Positions 9,921-21,255 of a DNA stretch of 64,000 bases are shown piece by piece. Below the pieces are notes generated by a model. That model was not told where the DNA came from, made no database searches, and saw only the letters and a list, made by a program, of their open reading frames with translations. This DNA is from Sideroxydans sp. CL21 (lineage in GTDB: Bacteria; Pseudomonadota; Gammaproteobacteria; Burkholderiales; Gallionellaceae): NCBI RefSeq assembly GCF_902459525.1, contig NZ_LR699166.1, positions 3,708,858 to 3,772,857 of the forward strand, given 5' to 3'. A program made the position numbers and the translations under genes. The number at the start of each line of letters is the position of its first letter. The first letter of the stretch is position 1.

Positions 9921-10616
9921 ATGGACATTACACTTTTTACTCCAATAACGAATGATGTTTTAAGCTTTCTGATAAGCGCATCGCTTGTTTCTGCTTATCA
10001 TCTCTTTCTTCGCCATAAAATCAAAATTAACCCCGCCTATACCGTACAGTCTGTAAACATGATTGCACGCACTGCCTGGGTGGAAACCATCATGCAGGAT
10101 GAGAAAAACGGCGTGCTGGCTGTGCAAACGCTGCGAAATTCCACCATGGCGGCTACTTTTCTTGCCTCAACTTCGGTGCTATTGATTATCGGCGTACTGA
10201 CTCTTAGCGAACAAGGCGAGAAACTTGAGGCTCATTGGCATGCCCTCAATATGATAGGTGCTATCCATCCGATGTTATGGATGGTGAAACTGCTGCTGCT
10301 ATTGCTGGATTTGTTTGTCGCTTTTTTCAGTTTCTCAATGTCTATCCGTATCTACAACCATGTGGGATTCATGATCAATGTTCCACTCAGGCTAAATCAT
10401 AAAATGCTCACCCCGGCACATGTTGCTACCCATCTTAATCGCGCAGGTTATTTCTACAGTTTGGGTATGCGTTCCTATTATTATTTAATACCGTTGGTGT
10501 TCTGGCTCTTTGGCCCGCATTTCATGCTTGCAGCGACCATAGTCATGCTGATCGTTTTATACCGTATAGACCGGGCGCCTGACATCATGACTATGAATTT
10601 CAGTGATATCGACTGA
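9921..10616 (+). CDS. DUF599 family integral membrane protein
   Basis: A 231-residue protein that looks like the DUF599 family, membrane proteins of unknown function. Hydrophobic segments are visible at about residues 10-28, 75-95, 113-137 and 185-215. The soluble loop between the first two holds a conserved-looking ARTAWVETIM motif and NGVLAVQTLRN. It is a single gene flanked by cbbR and a bidirectional terminator, convergent with fba. Nothing in the sequence links it to carbon fixation beyond its position. Confidence 0.75.
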   Translation: MDITLFTPITNDVLSFLISASLVSAYHLFLRHKIKINPAYTVQSVNMIARTAWVETIMQDEKNGVLAVQTLRNSTMAATFLASTSVLLIIGVLTLSEQGEKLEAHWHALNMIGAIHPMLWMVKLLLLLLDLFVAFFSFSMSIRIYNHVGFMINVPLRLNHKMLTPAHVATHLNRAGYFYSLGMRSYYYLIPLVFWLFGPHFMLAATIVMLIVLYRIDRAPDIMTMNFSDID

Positions 10617-10647
10617 TTTTTGCAAGTCCCCGATTCATTTATTACGT

Positions 10648-10677
10648 AAAAAAAGCGACCTTCAGGTCGCTTTTTTT
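10648..10677. terminator. Bidirectional intrinsic terminator
   Basis: A perfect 7-bp stem AGCGACC / GGTCGCT with a TTCA loop (10654-10671) is flanked by seven As on the left and seven Ts on the right. It can end transcription from both sides: the DUF599 gene on the plus strand and the fba end of the tkt-gap-pgk-pyk-fba run on the minus strand. Confidence 0.92.
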
Positions 10678-10697
10678 ATTGCATTCTGCAACAACAA

Positions 10698-11762
10698 TTA
10701 CTTGATGATCGCATTCAATTCGCCCTTGGCGTAACGAGCGGCCATTGCATCCAGCGAGATCGGTTTAATCTTGGCGGCTTGGCCGGCAGATCCAAAGGCT
10801 TCGTAACGTGCCTTGCAAATTGCCTTCATGGCCTTGGTAGTTTCTGCCAGGAATTTGCGCGGGTCAAAGTCCTTTGGATTCTGCGCCAGATAGCGACGTG
10901 TTGCGCCGGTGGAAGCCATGCGCAAATCGGTATCAATGTTCACTTTACGCACGCCGTGCTTGATGCCCTCGACGATTTCGGCAACCGGCACGCCGTAGGT
11001 TTGCGGCATCGCGCCACCAAACTGGTTGATGACTTCCAGCCATTCCTGCGGCACCGAAGAAGAACCGTGCATCACGAGGTGGGTGTTGGGGATACGCGCG
11101 TGAATTTCCTTGATGCGGCTGATCGCCAGCGTATCGCCTGTGGGCGGCTTGGTGAATTTGTAGGCGCCATGCGAAGTGCCAATGGCGATCGCCAGTGCAT
11201 CCACTTGGGTCAGCTTCACGAATTCTGCAGCTTCGTTCGGGTCGGTCAACAGCTGGTCGTGAGTCAGCTTGCCTTCGGCACCGTGGCCGTCTTCTTTTTC
11301 GCCGTGGCCGGATTCCAGAGAACCCAGACAGCCCAGTTCGCCTTCGACAGAAACGCCGACAGCGTGCGACATTTCCACGACGCTACGGCTGACGTTGACG
11401 TTGTAGTCGAACGTTGCGGGCGTCTTGCCGTCGGTCATGAGCGAACCGTCCATCATCACGCTGGAGAAGCCGGACTTGATGGCGTTGATACAGACTGCCG
11501 GCGATGCGCCGTGGTCCTGGTGCATGACGACGGGGATATGCGGATACATTTCCACTGCCGCTTCGATCAAGTGGCGCAGGAAAGGCTCACCGGCATACTT
11601 ACGCGCACCGGCGGAACCTTGCATGATTACGGGGCTGTTGCATTCGTCAGCCGCTTCCATGATCGCCTTGACTTGCTCCAGATTATTGACGTTGAAAGCG
11701 GGCAAGCCGTAGCCGTTCTCTGCCGCGTGATCGAGTAGTTGACGCAAGGATACTAGTGCCAT
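10698..11762 (-). CDS. fba: Class II fructose-bisphosphate aldolase
   Basis: This zinc aldolase condenses dihydroxyacetone phosphate with glyceraldehyde 3-phosphate (and, in the Calvin cycle, with erythrose 4-phosphate). The 354-residue protein shows [11 protein letters not shown] at the N-terminus, the zinc-binding HQDHGAS motif near residue 83, [13 protein letters not shown], the KVNIDTDLR phosphate-binding segment, and a [10 protein letters not shown] block. Length and motifs fit the CbbA-type subgroup used by autotrophs. It is the last gene of the gap-pgk-pyk-fba run and has the bidirectional terminator after it. Confidence 0.96.
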   Translation of the reverse strand: MALVSLRQLLDHAAENGYGLPAFNVNNLEQVKAIMEAADECNSPVIMQGSAGARKYAGEPFLRHLIEAAVEMYPHIPVVMHQDHGASPAVCINAIKSGFSSVMMDGSLMTDGKTPATFDYNVNVSRSVVEMSHAVGVSVEGELGCLGSLESGHGEKEDGHGAEGKLTHDQLLTDPNEAAEFVKLTQVDALAIAIGTSHGAYKFTKPPTGDTLAISRIKEIHARIPNTHLVMHGSSSVPQEWLEVINQFGGAMPQTYGVPVAEIVEGIKHGVRKVNIDTDLRMASTGATRRYLAQNPKDFDPRKFLAETTKAMKAICKARYEAFGSAGQAAKIKPISLDAMAARYAKGELNAIIK

Positions 11763-11815
11763 TTTTCTCTCCTAAATTAAGTAATTTCAATAACGGTTGT
11801 TGTTCTTTAGTTTGT

Positions 11816-13255
11816 TCAGCTTTTGCTGTGGTCGCCCACGCGCACGATCTTCATGGTATTGGTGTGACCGGCTTTTCCGATCGCTTCACCGACAGTCATC
11901 ACCATCAGGTCGCCATCTTCCACCATTCCCAGGCGCACCAATTCGTCTTCCGCCTGACGTAACGAAACGGAATAATCCTTGGATTCGATCTTGAATGCGA
12001 TGGGATGCACGCCGCTAAACAAGGTCACTTTGTTCAGGGTTGCTTCAACTGGTGTCATCGCGTAGATCGGTGTACTGCCATTTATACGCGACATCCACAA
12101 CGCAGTCGAGCCGGATTGCGTCAGTGCAACAATGGCCTTAACCTTGAAATGGGATGCGGCATACAGAGCGGACATGGCGATAGATTGGTCTATCCGCGTG
12201 AATTTGCTGTGATCCAGACGTCGATCTGCAGACCCTTCTTCGGTTTCTTTTTCCGCACTGCGGCAAATGCGATCCATGGCTTCGATGGTTTCCACCGGAT
12301 AATCGCCGACAGCTGTTTCTGCCGACAGCATCACCGCATCTGTCCCGTCCAGCACGGCGTTCGCCACGTCGGAGACTTCGGCTCTTGTTGGAATAGGTGC
12401 CGTGATCATCGACTCCATCATCTGGGTCGCGGTGATAACCAGTTTATTCCTGGCACGAGCCATCTTGATCATCTTTTTTTGCAGCCCTGGAACGGCTGCA
12501 TCGCCGACTTCCACAGACAAGTCACCGCGTGCCACCATGATGGCATCTGACGCATCGATGATTCCACCCAGTACCGGGATGGCTTCTGCGCGTTCGATCT
12601 TGGCTACGAGCAAGCTCTTGCCGCCCGCAGCGTGCATCAGTTCGCGTGCCTGCTTCATGTCGTCAGCCGAGCGGGGGAAGGAAACCGCCAGGAAATCCGC
12701 CTTGATCAGTGCAGCCGTCTTGATGTCTTCCTTGTCTTTATCGGTCAGCGCGGGAGCCGTCAATCCCCCGCCTTTGCGGTTAATTCCCTTGTTGTTGGAC
12801 AGAACGCCGCCGCGGACCACAACGCAATGCACTTCCGCACCTTTTACTCCGGTGACATGAAATTCCAGCATGCCGTCGTTGAGCAGCAATATAGTCCCGA
12901 CGTCCACATCGTTGGGTAGTTCCTTGTAATCAAGACCCACGCGCTCCTGGTTGCCCAAGCCATCCAGCGAAGCATCAAGGATGAATGCATCGCCCTTGTT
13001 CAGGGTGATTTTGTCGTTCACGAATTTGCGCACGCGGATCTTCGGTCCCTGCAGATCCGCCAGGATACCGATGGTACGGCCTGCCGCCTTGGCGGCAGCG
13101 CGTACCTTCTCGGCACGACCCATGTGATCCTGGGCCGTTCCGTGAGAAAAGTTCATCCGTACTACATCCACTCCCGCGCGGATCATTTGTTCCAGTACTT
13201 TTTGGTCGCTGGACGCGGGCCCCAGTGTTGCTACTATTTTTGTTCTGCGCAGCAT
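11816..13255 (-). CDS. pyk: Pyruvate kinase
   Basis: Pyruvate kinase transfers phosphate from phosphoenolpyruvate to ADP. The 479-residue protein begins with RRTKIVATLGPAS and has the substrate-binding VRMNFSHG, the metal and catalytic region LLVAKIERAEAI, DAIMVARGDLSVEV, and the TATQMMESM signature. A regulatory C-terminal domain is present. It lies between pgk (15 bases) and fba (53 bases) on the same strand. It is not a Calvin-cycle enzyme; it channels fixed carbon from 3-phosphoglycerate towards pyruvate. Confidence 0.96.
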   Translation of the reverse strand: MLRRTKIVATLGPASSDQKVLEQMIRAGVDVVRMNFSHGTAQDHMGRAEKVRAAAKAAGRTIGILADLQGPKIRVRKFVNDKITLNKGDAFILDASLDGLGNQERVGLDYKELPNDVDVGTILLLNDGMLEFHVTGVKGAEVHCVVVRGGVLSNNKGINRKGGGLTAPALTDKDKEDIKTAALIKADFLAVSFPRSADDMKQARELMHAAGGKSLLVAKIERAEAIPVLGGIIDASDAIMVARGDLSVEVGDAAVPGLQKKMIKMARARNKLVITATQMMESMITAPIPTRAEVSDVANAVLDGTDAVMLSAETAVGDYPVETIEAMDRICRSAEKETEEGSADRRLDHSKFTRIDQSIAMSALYAASHFKVKAIVALTQSGSTALWMSRINGSTPIYAMTPVEATLNKVTLFSGVHPIAFKIESKDYSVSLRQAEDELVRLGMVEDGDLMVMTVGEAIGKAGHTNTMKIVRVGDHSKS

Positions 13256-13270
13256 GTGAGTCCTAGTTAG

Positions 13271-14452
13271 TTATTGCCTGGCACGTTGCTCCAGAATTTC
13301 TACAGCGGGCAAAGTTTTGCCTTCGAGGAATTCCAGGAACGCACCGCCTGCGGTTGAAATGTAGGACACCTTGTCGTAGATGTCGTACTTCTGGATCGCC
13401 GCGATGGTGTCGCCGCCGCCTGCCAGGGTGAATGCCTTGGTTTCGGCGATGGCTTTGGCTATAGTTTTGGTGCCTTCACCGAACTGGTCGAACTCGAACA
13501 CACCGACCGGACCGTTCCATACCACGGTACCTGCCTTCATGATAATGTCTGCGAGTTCTTGTGCGGACTTGGGACCGATGTCGAAGATCATGTCGTCGTC
13601 GGCCACGTCGCTTGCATCCTTCAGCACGGCGGGTTCGTTGGCATCGAACTTCTTGCCCACCACCACATCCACCGCAATAGGAATGTTAGCGCCGCGTTGT
13701 TTCATTTTTTCTATCAGTGCCTGTGCGGTTGGAACGAGGTCGTCCTCACACAGCGATTTGCCAACGTTCTTGCCAACTGCCTTCAGGAAGGTGTTGGCGA
13801 TACCGCCGCCGACAACCAGCTGCTCGCATTTTTCGGACAGCGATTCCAGCACGGTCAACTTGGTCGACACCTTGGAGCCGCCGACAATGGCGACCATCGG
13901 ACGTGCCGGGCTGAGCAATGCTTTGGTCAAGGCTTCCAGTTCCTGGGTCAACAGGATGCCGGCTGCAGCAACTGAAGCGAACTTGGCCACTCCGTGAGTC
14001 GATGCCTCTGCACGGTGTGCAGTACCGAATGCATCCATCACGAATACATCGCACAAGGCAGCGTATTTTCTTGAAAGTTCTTCGTTACTTTTTTTCTCGC
14101 CCTTGTTGAAGCGGCAGTTTTCCAGCAGTACCAGTTCGCCCTCGGCGACATTGAAGCCACCATCCACCCAGTCGCGAATCAGGCGCACAGGCTTGTTCAG
14201 CTTGTTCGCGATAACATCGGCAACTGGCTTGAGCGAATTCTCTTCCGAGAAAACGCCTTCTTCGGGTCGGCCCAGATGGGAAGTCACCATTACGCGAGCA
14301 CCCGCTTGCAAGGCAAAGCTGATGGTCGCCATCGACGCAGTGATGCGTGCATCGGAAGTCACTTTGCCATCCTTGACGGGAACATTCAGATCGGAACGGA
14401 TCAGGACGCGCTTGCCTTTAAGCGCCAGATCGGTCATTTTGATAACGGACAT
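13271..14452 (-). CDS. pgk: Phosphoglycerate kinase
   Basis: Pgk phosphorylates 3-phosphoglycerate with ATP in the Calvin cycle and works in reverse in glycolysis. The 393-residue protein has the N-domain signature [15 protein letters not shown], the [10 protein letters not shown] loop, [18 protein letters not shown], and the C-domain nucleotide motif [12 protein letters not shown] near the end. Size and domain order are standard. It follows gap by 67 bases that contain a hairpin, and precedes pyk by 15. Confidence 0.97.
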   Translation of the reverse strand: MSVIKMTDLALKGKRVLIRSDLNVPVKDGKVTSDARITASMATISFALQAGARVMVTSHLGRPEEGVFSEENSLKPVADVIANKLNKPVRLIRDWVDGGFNVAEGELVLLENCRFNKGEKKSNEELSRKYAALCDVFVMDAFGTAHRAEASTHGVAKFASVAAAGILLTQELEALTKALLSPARPMVAIVGGSKVSTKLTVLESLSEKCEQLVVGGGIANTFLKAVGKNVGKSLCEDDLVPTAQALIEKMKQRGANIPIAVDVVVGKKFDANEPAVLKDASDVADDDMIFDIGPKSAQELADIIMKAGTVVWNGPVGVFEFDQFGEGTKTIAKAIAETKAFTLAGGGDTIAAIQKYDIYDKVSYISTAGGAFLEFLEGKTLPAVEILEQRARQ

Positions 14453-14479
14453 GTTTTTTCCTTTGTTGCAGACTTGAGG

Positions 14480-14508
14480 CGAAAAGGGCCGGCATGGAGC
14501 CAGCCCTT
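14480..14508 (-). terminator. Hairpin between gap and pgk
   Basis: On the minus strand a 10-bp stem (AAGGGCTGGC with GCCGGCCCTT, five-base loop, one G-U wobble) is followed by TTTTC. The T-run is short, so termination would be partial. The hairpin could instead stabilise the gap transcript. It lies in the 67-base gap downstream of the gap stop. Confidence 0.5.
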
Positions 14509-14519
14509 AGTCGGATGGG

Positions 14520-15521
<1,002 letters not shown>

Positions 15522-15676
15522 TTATTTCTCCCGTTTATTTAAAAAAATCAATAATTTACCCTTGACGTTCTTTAACCCCATTCTGGCATCTGCCGAGACA
15601 ACGTCCCAAACGTTCTCTACATGCATATCCACATTACAAATATGCACTTCTGCCTCAATGAGCCTGCGTCTTCAGG
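15522..15676 (-). promoter_or_regulatory. tkt-gap intergenic region
   Basis: A 155-base gap between the tkt stop and the gap start. The part nearest gap is AT-rich with a run of seven As (seven Ts on the coding strand). A CAGAAT hexamer on the minus strand could be a -10 element. I found no intrinsic terminator after tkt, so read-through from tkt into gap is possible alongside an internal promoter. Confidence 0.35.
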
Positions 15677-17695
15677 TTAGCCTATAACTTTTTTCGTTGT
15701 CGCGACCACGTTGTCAACTGTAAAGCCAAAGTGCTTGAACAGCTCGGGTGCCGGAGCGGATTCACCGAAGCAATCCATGCCGATCACTGCACCATCAAGC
15801 CCAACGTACTTGTACCAAAGACCGGTAACCCCTGCTTCTACAGCTATACGCTTGATGCCCTTTGGCAACACGCTGTCTTTGTAGGCCTGATCCTGGCGGT
15901 CAAACACGCTGGTGGATGGCATGGACACCACGCGTACCTTGACGCCTTCGGCGGCCAACACAACCTGTGCTTTCATCGCCAGATCAACTTCAGAACCGGT
16001 CGCGATGATCACTGCCTGTGGCTTGCCGCCTTCGGCTTCAGACAATACATAAGCACCCTTGCGGATGTTCTCGATCTGCTTCGCGTCGCGCTTCTGGAAA
16101 GCCAGATTCTGACGGCTGAATATCAGTGAAGTCGGACCGGTCCGGCGCTCCACGGCACACACCCACGACACCATGGATTCAACGGTGTCGCACGGACGCC
16201 ATGTGTCCATGTTCGGAATGAAGCGCAGGGTGGTTGTTTGTTCAACCGGCTGGTGCGTGGGTCCATCTTCGCCAAGTCCGATGGAGTCGTGTGTAAACAC
16301 ATAGATCACGCGCTGTTTCATCAAAGCCGACATGCGCAAGGCATTGCGGGCATATTCCGAGAACATCAGGAAGGTGCCGCCGAAAGGCAGCAAGCCGCCA
16401 TGCAAGGCCATGCCGTTCATGATGTGCGACATGCCGAATTCACGTACGCCGTAGCTGATGTAATTACCCGGCGTCTTGCCGGACACGTGATGTGCACCAG
16501 TCCAGTTTGTGAGGTTGGAGCCGGTCAAGTCGGCTGACCCTCCCAGGAATTCCGGCAATGCAGGAACCAATGCATTGATCGCGTTTTGCGAAGCTTTGCG
16601 TGTGGCAATGGTCTCGGCCTTTTCGTTGGCTTGTGCGATGGCCTTGGCAGCATGTTCCAGCCAGTTTGCCGGAAGGTCACCTTTGGTCCGACGCAAGAAT
16701 TCTGCGGCCTCTTTCGGGAAAGCCTTCTTGTACTCGGCGAACTTGTTGTTCCACAGTTTTTCCAGGCCCTCGCCTTTGGTACGGGCATCCCAAGCCTCAT
16801 ATACATGGGCGGGAATCTCGAACGGGGGATATTTCCAGCCGATATGCTCGCGTGTAGCAGCCACTTCCGCGTCGCCCAGCGCCGCGCCGTGTACATCGTG
16901 CGTACCAGCCTTGTTGGGAGATCCGACGCCGATGATGGTCTTGCAACAGATCAGGGTAGGTTTGTCTGTGACAGCCTTGGCGGCGTTGATAGCGGCATTG
17001 ATTGCCTCACTATCGTGTCCTTGTACGTCGGCGATAACATGCCAGCCATACGCTTCAAAGCGCTTGGGAGTATTGTCTGTGAACCAACCGCTTACGTGAC
17101 CGTCGATAGAAATATCGTTATCGTCCCAGAACGCGATCAGCTTGCCCAAACCCCAGGTGCCGGCCAGTGCACAGGCTTCATGCGAAATACCTTCCATCAT
17201 GCAACCGTCACCCATAAATACATAAGTGTGATGGTTAACGATCTCGTGACCTGGTTTGTTGAATTCGTTAGCCAGCAACTTTTCCGCCATCGCCATGCCC
17301 ACGGCGTTGGTAATGCCCTGGCCCAACGGACCGCCCGTAGTTTCCACCCCTGCGGTATAACCGTACTCGGGGTGACCCGGCGTCTTGGAATGCATTTGAC
17401 GGAAGCGTTTCAGTTCGTCCATCGGCAGGTCATAGCCGGACAGGTGCAACAGCGCATAGACCAGCATTGATCCGTGGCCGTTGGACATCATGAAGCGGTC
17501 ACGGTCTGGCCACTTGGGATTTGTCGGGTTGTGGCGCAGGTGATGGTTCCACAGCACGTCGGCGATTTCCGCCATGCCCATCGGGGCGCCGGGGTGACCG
17601 GAGTTGGCTTTTTGAACTGCATCCACGGCCAGCATACGGATCGCGCCAGTGATGTCATTAAATTTCGGGGGGGTTACATTACGTGCCGCAGTCAT
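15677..17695 (-). CDS. tkt: Transketolase
   Basis: A thiamine-diphosphate enzyme that moves two-carbon ketol units between sugar phosphates, needed twice per turn of RuBP regeneration. The 672-residue protein has the N-terminal [20 protein letters not shown] signature, the thiamine-diphosphate motif beginning GDGCMMEG, the transketolase-specific [12 protein letters not shown] block, and a C-terminal transketolase domain. A strong AGGAGG site precedes the ATG. It is the promoter-proximal gene of the second Calvin-cycle block; the upstream 154 bases are AT-rich. Confidence 0.97.
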   Translation of the reverse strand: MTAARNVTPPKFNDITGAIRMLAVDAVQKANSGHPGAPMGMAEIADVLWNHHLRHNPTNPKWPDRDRFMMSNGHGSMLVYALLHLSGYDLPMDELKRFRQMHSKTPGHPEYGYTAGVETTGGPLGQGITNAVGMAMAEKLLANEFNKPGHEIVNHHTYVFMGDGCMMEGISHEACALAGTWGLGKLIAFWDDNDISIDGHVSGWFTDNTPKRFEAYGWHVIADVQGHDSEAINAAINAAKAVTDKPTLICCKTIIGVGSPNKAGTHDVHGAALGDAEVAATREHIGWKYPPFEIPAHVYEAWDARTKGEGLEKLWNNKFAEYKKAFPKEAAEFLRRTKGDLPANWLEHAAKAIAQANEKAETIATRKASQNAINALVPALPEFLGGSADLTGSNLTNWTGAHHVSGKTPGNYISYGVREFGMSHIMNGMALHGGLLPFGGTFLMFSEYARNALRMSALMKQRVIYVFTHDSIGLGEDGPTHQPVEQTTTLRFIPNMDTWRPCDTVESMVSWVCAVERRTGPTSLIFSRQNLAFQKRDAKQIENIRKGAYVLSEAEGGKPQAVIIATGSEVDLAMKAQVVLAAEGVKVRVVSMPSTSVFDRQDQAYKDSVLPKGIKRIAVEAGVTGLWYKYVGLDGAVIGMDCFGESAPAPELFKHFGFTVDNVVATTKKVIG

Positions 17696-17849
17696 TTTCC
17701 TGCCTCCTAAAAACTTCTCTAAGCCTAAGCCAAGTTAAGATAATAAATAAATTTATATTGATTATTAATTTCAACGAAAGGCGCCGATTATGCCTTAAGC
17801 CCCCGCCCTAGAGCAACAACGGTAGGCCTCAAGGTCTGATAACTGCATC
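17696..17849 (-). promoter_or_regulatory. Region upstream of tkt
   Basis: A 154-base gap between tkt and the response-regulator gene, both on the minus strand. A very AT-rich stretch at 17738-17772 contains a loose dyad (TAATAA and TTATTA about 15 bases apart) and several T-N11-A cores that could bind CbbR. That is only a suggestion. The tkt promoter probably lies here. Confidence 0.35.
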
Positions 17850-18488
17850 TTACTGAAGGTCGCCTGAGCCTCTTTTAATGGGTTTTATCCCCAATTGTTT
17901 GAGTTTTCGGTAAAGATGCGTACGTTCTATGCCGGCCTTTTCTGCAATGCGTGAGATGTTCCCGTTCTCTTTTTGCATCTGATAATTGAAGTAAAGGCTA
18001 TCAAAATGCTCGCGCGCTTCCCGTAGCGGCAGATCTAAAGGCAAAGACATTTGCGTGCGGCCGTCACTATCGGCTGCTTCTGGCGCACGTTCTTGCTTAT
18101 GTGTCCCGATGACAGGCACGCCATGATGGATTGCCTTTTCCACTGAGGCCAATAATTTCTGCAATGCAATGGGTTTTTCCAGAAAATCGGACGCACCGAT
18201 ACGCATCGCTTCCATCGCCGTCTCTATCGTTCCGTGTCCCGACATCATGATCACAGGCATGGTCAACTGATCGCGTGCGACCCATTCCTTGAGTAAAGTC
18301 AGGCCATCGGTATCCGGCATCCAGATGTCCAGCAGCACCAGATCGGGAACATGTTGTTCGCGAAAGCTCCTTGCTTGAGTGGCATTTTCGGCCAGATGGA
18401 TGCGATAACCCTCGTCGAACAATATTTCGGAGAGCAACTCGCGGATTCCCATCTCGTCGTCCACTACCAGAATATCTTTTGTCGCCAT
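17850..18488 (-). CDS. Short NtrX-like response regulator (receiver plus Fis-type HTH, no AAA+ domain)
   Basis: A 212-residue response regulator. Residues 1-120 form a receiver domain: acidic DD at 10-11, phospho-acceptor Asp54 in LVLLDIWMPD, Thr/Ser near SGHGTIE, and Lys in FLEKPIA. Residues 150-205 resemble the C-terminus of NtrX, ending in a Fis-type helix-turn-helix (NISRIAEKAGIERTHLYRKL). The sigma-54 AAA+ module that normally lies between them is absent, so it cannot activate sigma-54 promoters in the usual way. The ATG at 18488 shares its A with the kinase stop (TAATG). It is cognate to the upstream kinase by position. Confidence 0.87.
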   Translation of the reverse strand: MATKDILVVDDEMGIRELLSEILFDEGYRIHLAENATQARSFREQHVPDLVLLDIWMPDTDGLTLLKEWVARDQLTMPVIMMSGHGTIETAMEAMRIGASDFLEKPIALQKLLASVEKAIHHGVPVIGTHKQERAPEAADSDGRTQMSLPLDLPLREAREHFDSLYFNYQMQKENGNISRIAEKAGIERTHLYRKLKQLGIKPIKRGSGDLQ

Positions 18489-20632
18489 TACACTATCTCC
18501 GTTTCCGCCACAACCAAAGGCAATACCACACTCACACAAGTCCCCCCCGACGGTTGGCTTTCTATTGTTATTTTTCCACCGTGTTCCTCAACAATCTTCT
18601 TCACGATAGCCAAGCCTAGCCCCGTCCCTCTCTGTTTAGTCGTCATATAAGGTTCGAACAATCTTCCCAGCATATGCTCGGGGATGCCACTGCCGTTGTC
18701 TTTCACCACTAGTTTCAATGCGCCATCGGCAGTATTTTCGGTAGAAAGCACGATCTGGGGATATTCAACTTGCTGCAAGGCATCGTGTGCGTTCTGCAAC
18801 AGGTTATGGATCACCTGGCGCAACCGCGTCGCGTCGCCATTCAGCACCGTATTTTGTGCGTCAAGCTTCAATGCGATCGGGCTGCTGTTGGCTTCATACA
18901 GGCCCATCACTTCGAGCAGCAACTGATGCATGTCCAATTCAACCAGGCGTGCGGCAGGCGCACGCGCATAGTCTGCAAACTCGGTGACCATGTTTTTCAT
19001 CGCAGAAACCTGGCTGACTATGGTTTGGGTTGCGCGTTGCAGCAACTGGGCATCATGGTCGTCCAGCTTGCTGTGCAGTTTGTGCTGAAGACGTTCTGCC
19101 GAGAGCTGTATCGGGGTAAGGGGGTTTTTGATCTCATGTGCCAATCGGCGGGCAACCTCGCCCCACGCTGCCTGGCGCTCGGCTTGCAACAAATGCGTTA
19201 TGTCGTCGAACACCACCACGTAGCTGCTGTCTTCTTCCATCGTGGAAAGCCGCGTACCGCGCAATAACAAAATCTGGTCGCCGTTTTTGCTCATGCGTTC
19301 AATTTGTTGCCTCCACTCATGCTGCGACGACGCATCGAAACCCTGCATCACTGCGCCGATGAAGGATCGCAACAGCATGTGTTCGGCTGCAATTTCCGAA
19401 AGGGTTTTGCCTTCGATCTCCTGTAACGACACTCCCAGAATCTGGTTCGCACTCGGGTTGGCTGAACGCAGCCGATGCTGTTCATCTACTACCAATACGC
19501 CTGACGACAGGTGGGCCAATACGCTTTCCAGATAAACCTTGGCATTCTCCACTTGCTGTTGTTGCTGTTCTCCCATCCGTTTTGCATCGGCTAGATAGGT
19601 GGTCATCTGGTTGAACAATCCGGTCAGTGCTCCCAATTCGTCGCGGCTCTGCACCGGATAATTGCCGGTGAAGTCGCCCTTGGCCACAGCCAGCGTTCCC
19701 GCCGCCAAAGCCGCAAGTGGCGCACTGAGCTGTTCGCTCAAATAGAATGCCGCGGAACTCACGCTCAACAGTACGATCAACAATGACAATGTCAGCGTAA
19801 CGCCATACAACCGTTTTAGTCCAAGTCGCGACAGCGACAACTCCTGATAGTCCCGGTATACCGCCTGTACGGTCTCTGCATTTTCGGCGATCTGCTTAGG
19901 GACCGGCTGCATGAATTGCAGTGTTCTGCGCTCTCCTTTCCACAATGCAGATTTCATCGGAATCAACACGCGCAGGGCCAGCTGGTCATCAGGTAGAACC
20001 TCCACCGTGCTGTAGCCGTCCTTTTCCCAGGCTTGTTGCAGTAATTCGGCTGATGGCATTACCGCGTCTTTACTGCTGCTGTTACTGCTGCTTGCGTACG
20101 CCAGCAATTGTCCTTTGCTTCCGAACACTGCCGCTTCTTGTGCCCCTCCCTCATTGATCAGCCTTGCCAATGTCCCTTTGTGGCGCCGCTCTTCTTGCTC
20201 ACCCAGAATCATGGCGACCAGATGACCTTTCTTGCCCAACTCCGCCAGCCCGTTCTCCAGTGAGCTTCGCCCGAGATTCAGGCCTCCTTCCAGTGCTTTT
20301 TCCACCCGCACATCGAACCATGATTCGATACTTTTACTGAGAAACTGTACCGAGACAACGTAAACAAGAAATCCGGGCAAGATCGCGATCACTGAAAAAA
20401 TCATGACCAACCGCAACGTCAATTTTGCACCATATACCTGCTGTTTGAGCTTGTTGCGCAACTGCCACACTTGCGAAGCAACCAGGCCAGCCAAGCCTAG
20501 CGCGAGGAGGCCGGACATCATCAACAACACGTAGTAGTTGTGCGAGAAAAGATCGGTATTTGCGCTGGCGCTGGACAGCAGATACAAGAGCGCAGTACCG
20601 ATGATGCCGCTGATGATAACCAGGTACTTCAT
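18488..20632 (-). CDS. NtrY-like membrane sensor histidine kinase
   Basis: A 714-residue sensor kinase. Three hydrophobic segments occupy about residues 1-90. An extracytoplasmic region follows to about 280, then a transmembrane segment (TLTLSLLIVLLSVSSAA) and a HAMP domain. Next come a PAS region (YLESVLAHLSSGVLVVDE) and the H-box RRLAHEIKNPLTPIQL. The ATPase domain has N-box NLLQNAHDAL, G1 VKDNGSGIP and G2 GTGLGLAIVKK. This architecture is that of NtrY. It overlaps DUF4390 upstream by 4 bases and the response-regulator gene downstream by 1, a tightly coupled operon. The signal it senses is not evident. Confidence 0.92.
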   Translation of the reverse strand: MKYLVIISGIIGTALLYLLSSASANTDLFSHNYYVLLMMSGLLALGLAGLVASQVWQLRNKLKQQVYGAKLTLRLVMIFSVIAILPGFLVYVVSVQFLSKSIESWFDVRVEKALEGGLNLGRSSLENGLAELGKKGHLVAMILGEQEERRHKGTLARLINEGGAQEAAVFGSKGQLLAYASSSNSSSKDAVMPSAELLQQAWEKDGYSTVEVLPDDQLALRVLIPMKSALWKGERRTLQFMQPVPKQIAENAETVQAVYRDYQELSLSRLGLKRLYGVTLTLSLLIVLLSVSSAAFYLSEQLSAPLAALAAGTLAVAKGDFTGNYPVQSRDELGALTGLFNQMTTYLADAKRMGEQQQQQVENAKVYLESVLAHLSSGVLVVDEQHRLRSANPSANQILGVSLQEIEGKTLSEIAAEHMLLRSFIGAVMQGFDASSQHEWRQQIERMSKNGDQILLLRGTRLSTMEEDSSYVVVFDDITHLLQAERQAAWGEVARRLAHEIKNPLTPIQLSAERLQHKLHSKLDDHDAQLLQRATQTIVSQVSAMKNMVTEFADYARAPAARLVELDMHQLLLEVMGLYEANSSPIALKLDAQNTVLNGDATRLRQVIHNLLQNAHDALQQVEYPQIVLSTENTADGALKLVVKDNGSGIPEHMLGRLFEPYMTTKQRGTGLGLAIVKKIVEEHGGKITIESQPSGGTCVSVVLPLVVAETEIV

Positions 20633-21255
20633 GGTTCAACCTCGGTTTCAACCGGCTTGATTTGCCAACGGTAAGGCTCCGACTCCAGCTTCCAGTCTTC
20701 GTTGGTCAGCGCATTCACCTGTAGAGGCTTGGGTAATTGCGTCACATCCAATTTCATCTGCACGATGGCAGAACAGCATTCGCTCCCCTTTTTCAGCAGC
20801 CTTGAAAAATATCCCCCGCCTTTCTTGTCCAGGAACTCAATTGGAACAGGAGGTGAAGTTTGATGGCCAAGAACCTGCAGAGCATCTTTCAAGTCATTGA
20901 AGCTCTGAAACAAGGAACCGTGCGTGATCCGGTATTGCTGCGTAAGTGCGTTGAATGAGAGTTTGGCAACCTGCTCGTCTCTTGCAACATCGGTATCCAG
21001 CCAATACCAGCGTGATCGATTGATGGTCAGTTCGCTGACAAAATACAGCGTCACACCGTGCTTCAGTGCCATTTCAATCATTGGGGACAGTTGTATGTCG
21101 AAATCAACAGATAGCCGGTAGCCTTCGTCTGTTAGCCGCGCCTCTGCCTTGCTGATGCTGATGCCTTCCGCGACCGCTAAAGAGGTGCACAAGCTTAGGC
21201 CGATCACCCAGATCGACCGATAAAGCCAATTAAGCTTGTTTGTGCAGCAGCGCAT
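20629..21255 (-). CDS. DUF4390 domain-containing exported protein
   Basis: A 208-residue protein with an N-terminal signal segment (LYRSIWVIGLSLCTSLAVAEG) and a body matching the DUF4390 family (ISISKAEARLTDEGYRLSVDFDIQL, then an RYRI-type strand, QYRITHGSLFQSF). The family has no assigned function. It is regularly found between rsmB and an NtrY-like kinase in betaproteobacteria, as here. It overlaps rsmB by 26 bases and the kinase gene by 4. A periplasmic partner of the kinase sensor domain is a reasonable inference only. Confidence 0.83.
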   Translation of the reverse strand: MRCCTNKLNWLYRSIWVIGLSLCTSLAVAEGISISKAEARLTDEGYRLSVDFDIQLSPMIEMALKHGVTLYFVSELTINRSRWYWLDTDVARDEQVAKLSFNALTQQYRITHGSLFQSFNDLKDALQVLGHQTSPPVPIEFLDKKGGGYFSRLLKKGSECCSAIVQMKLDVTQLPKPLQVNALTNEDWKLESEPYRWQIKPVETEVEP

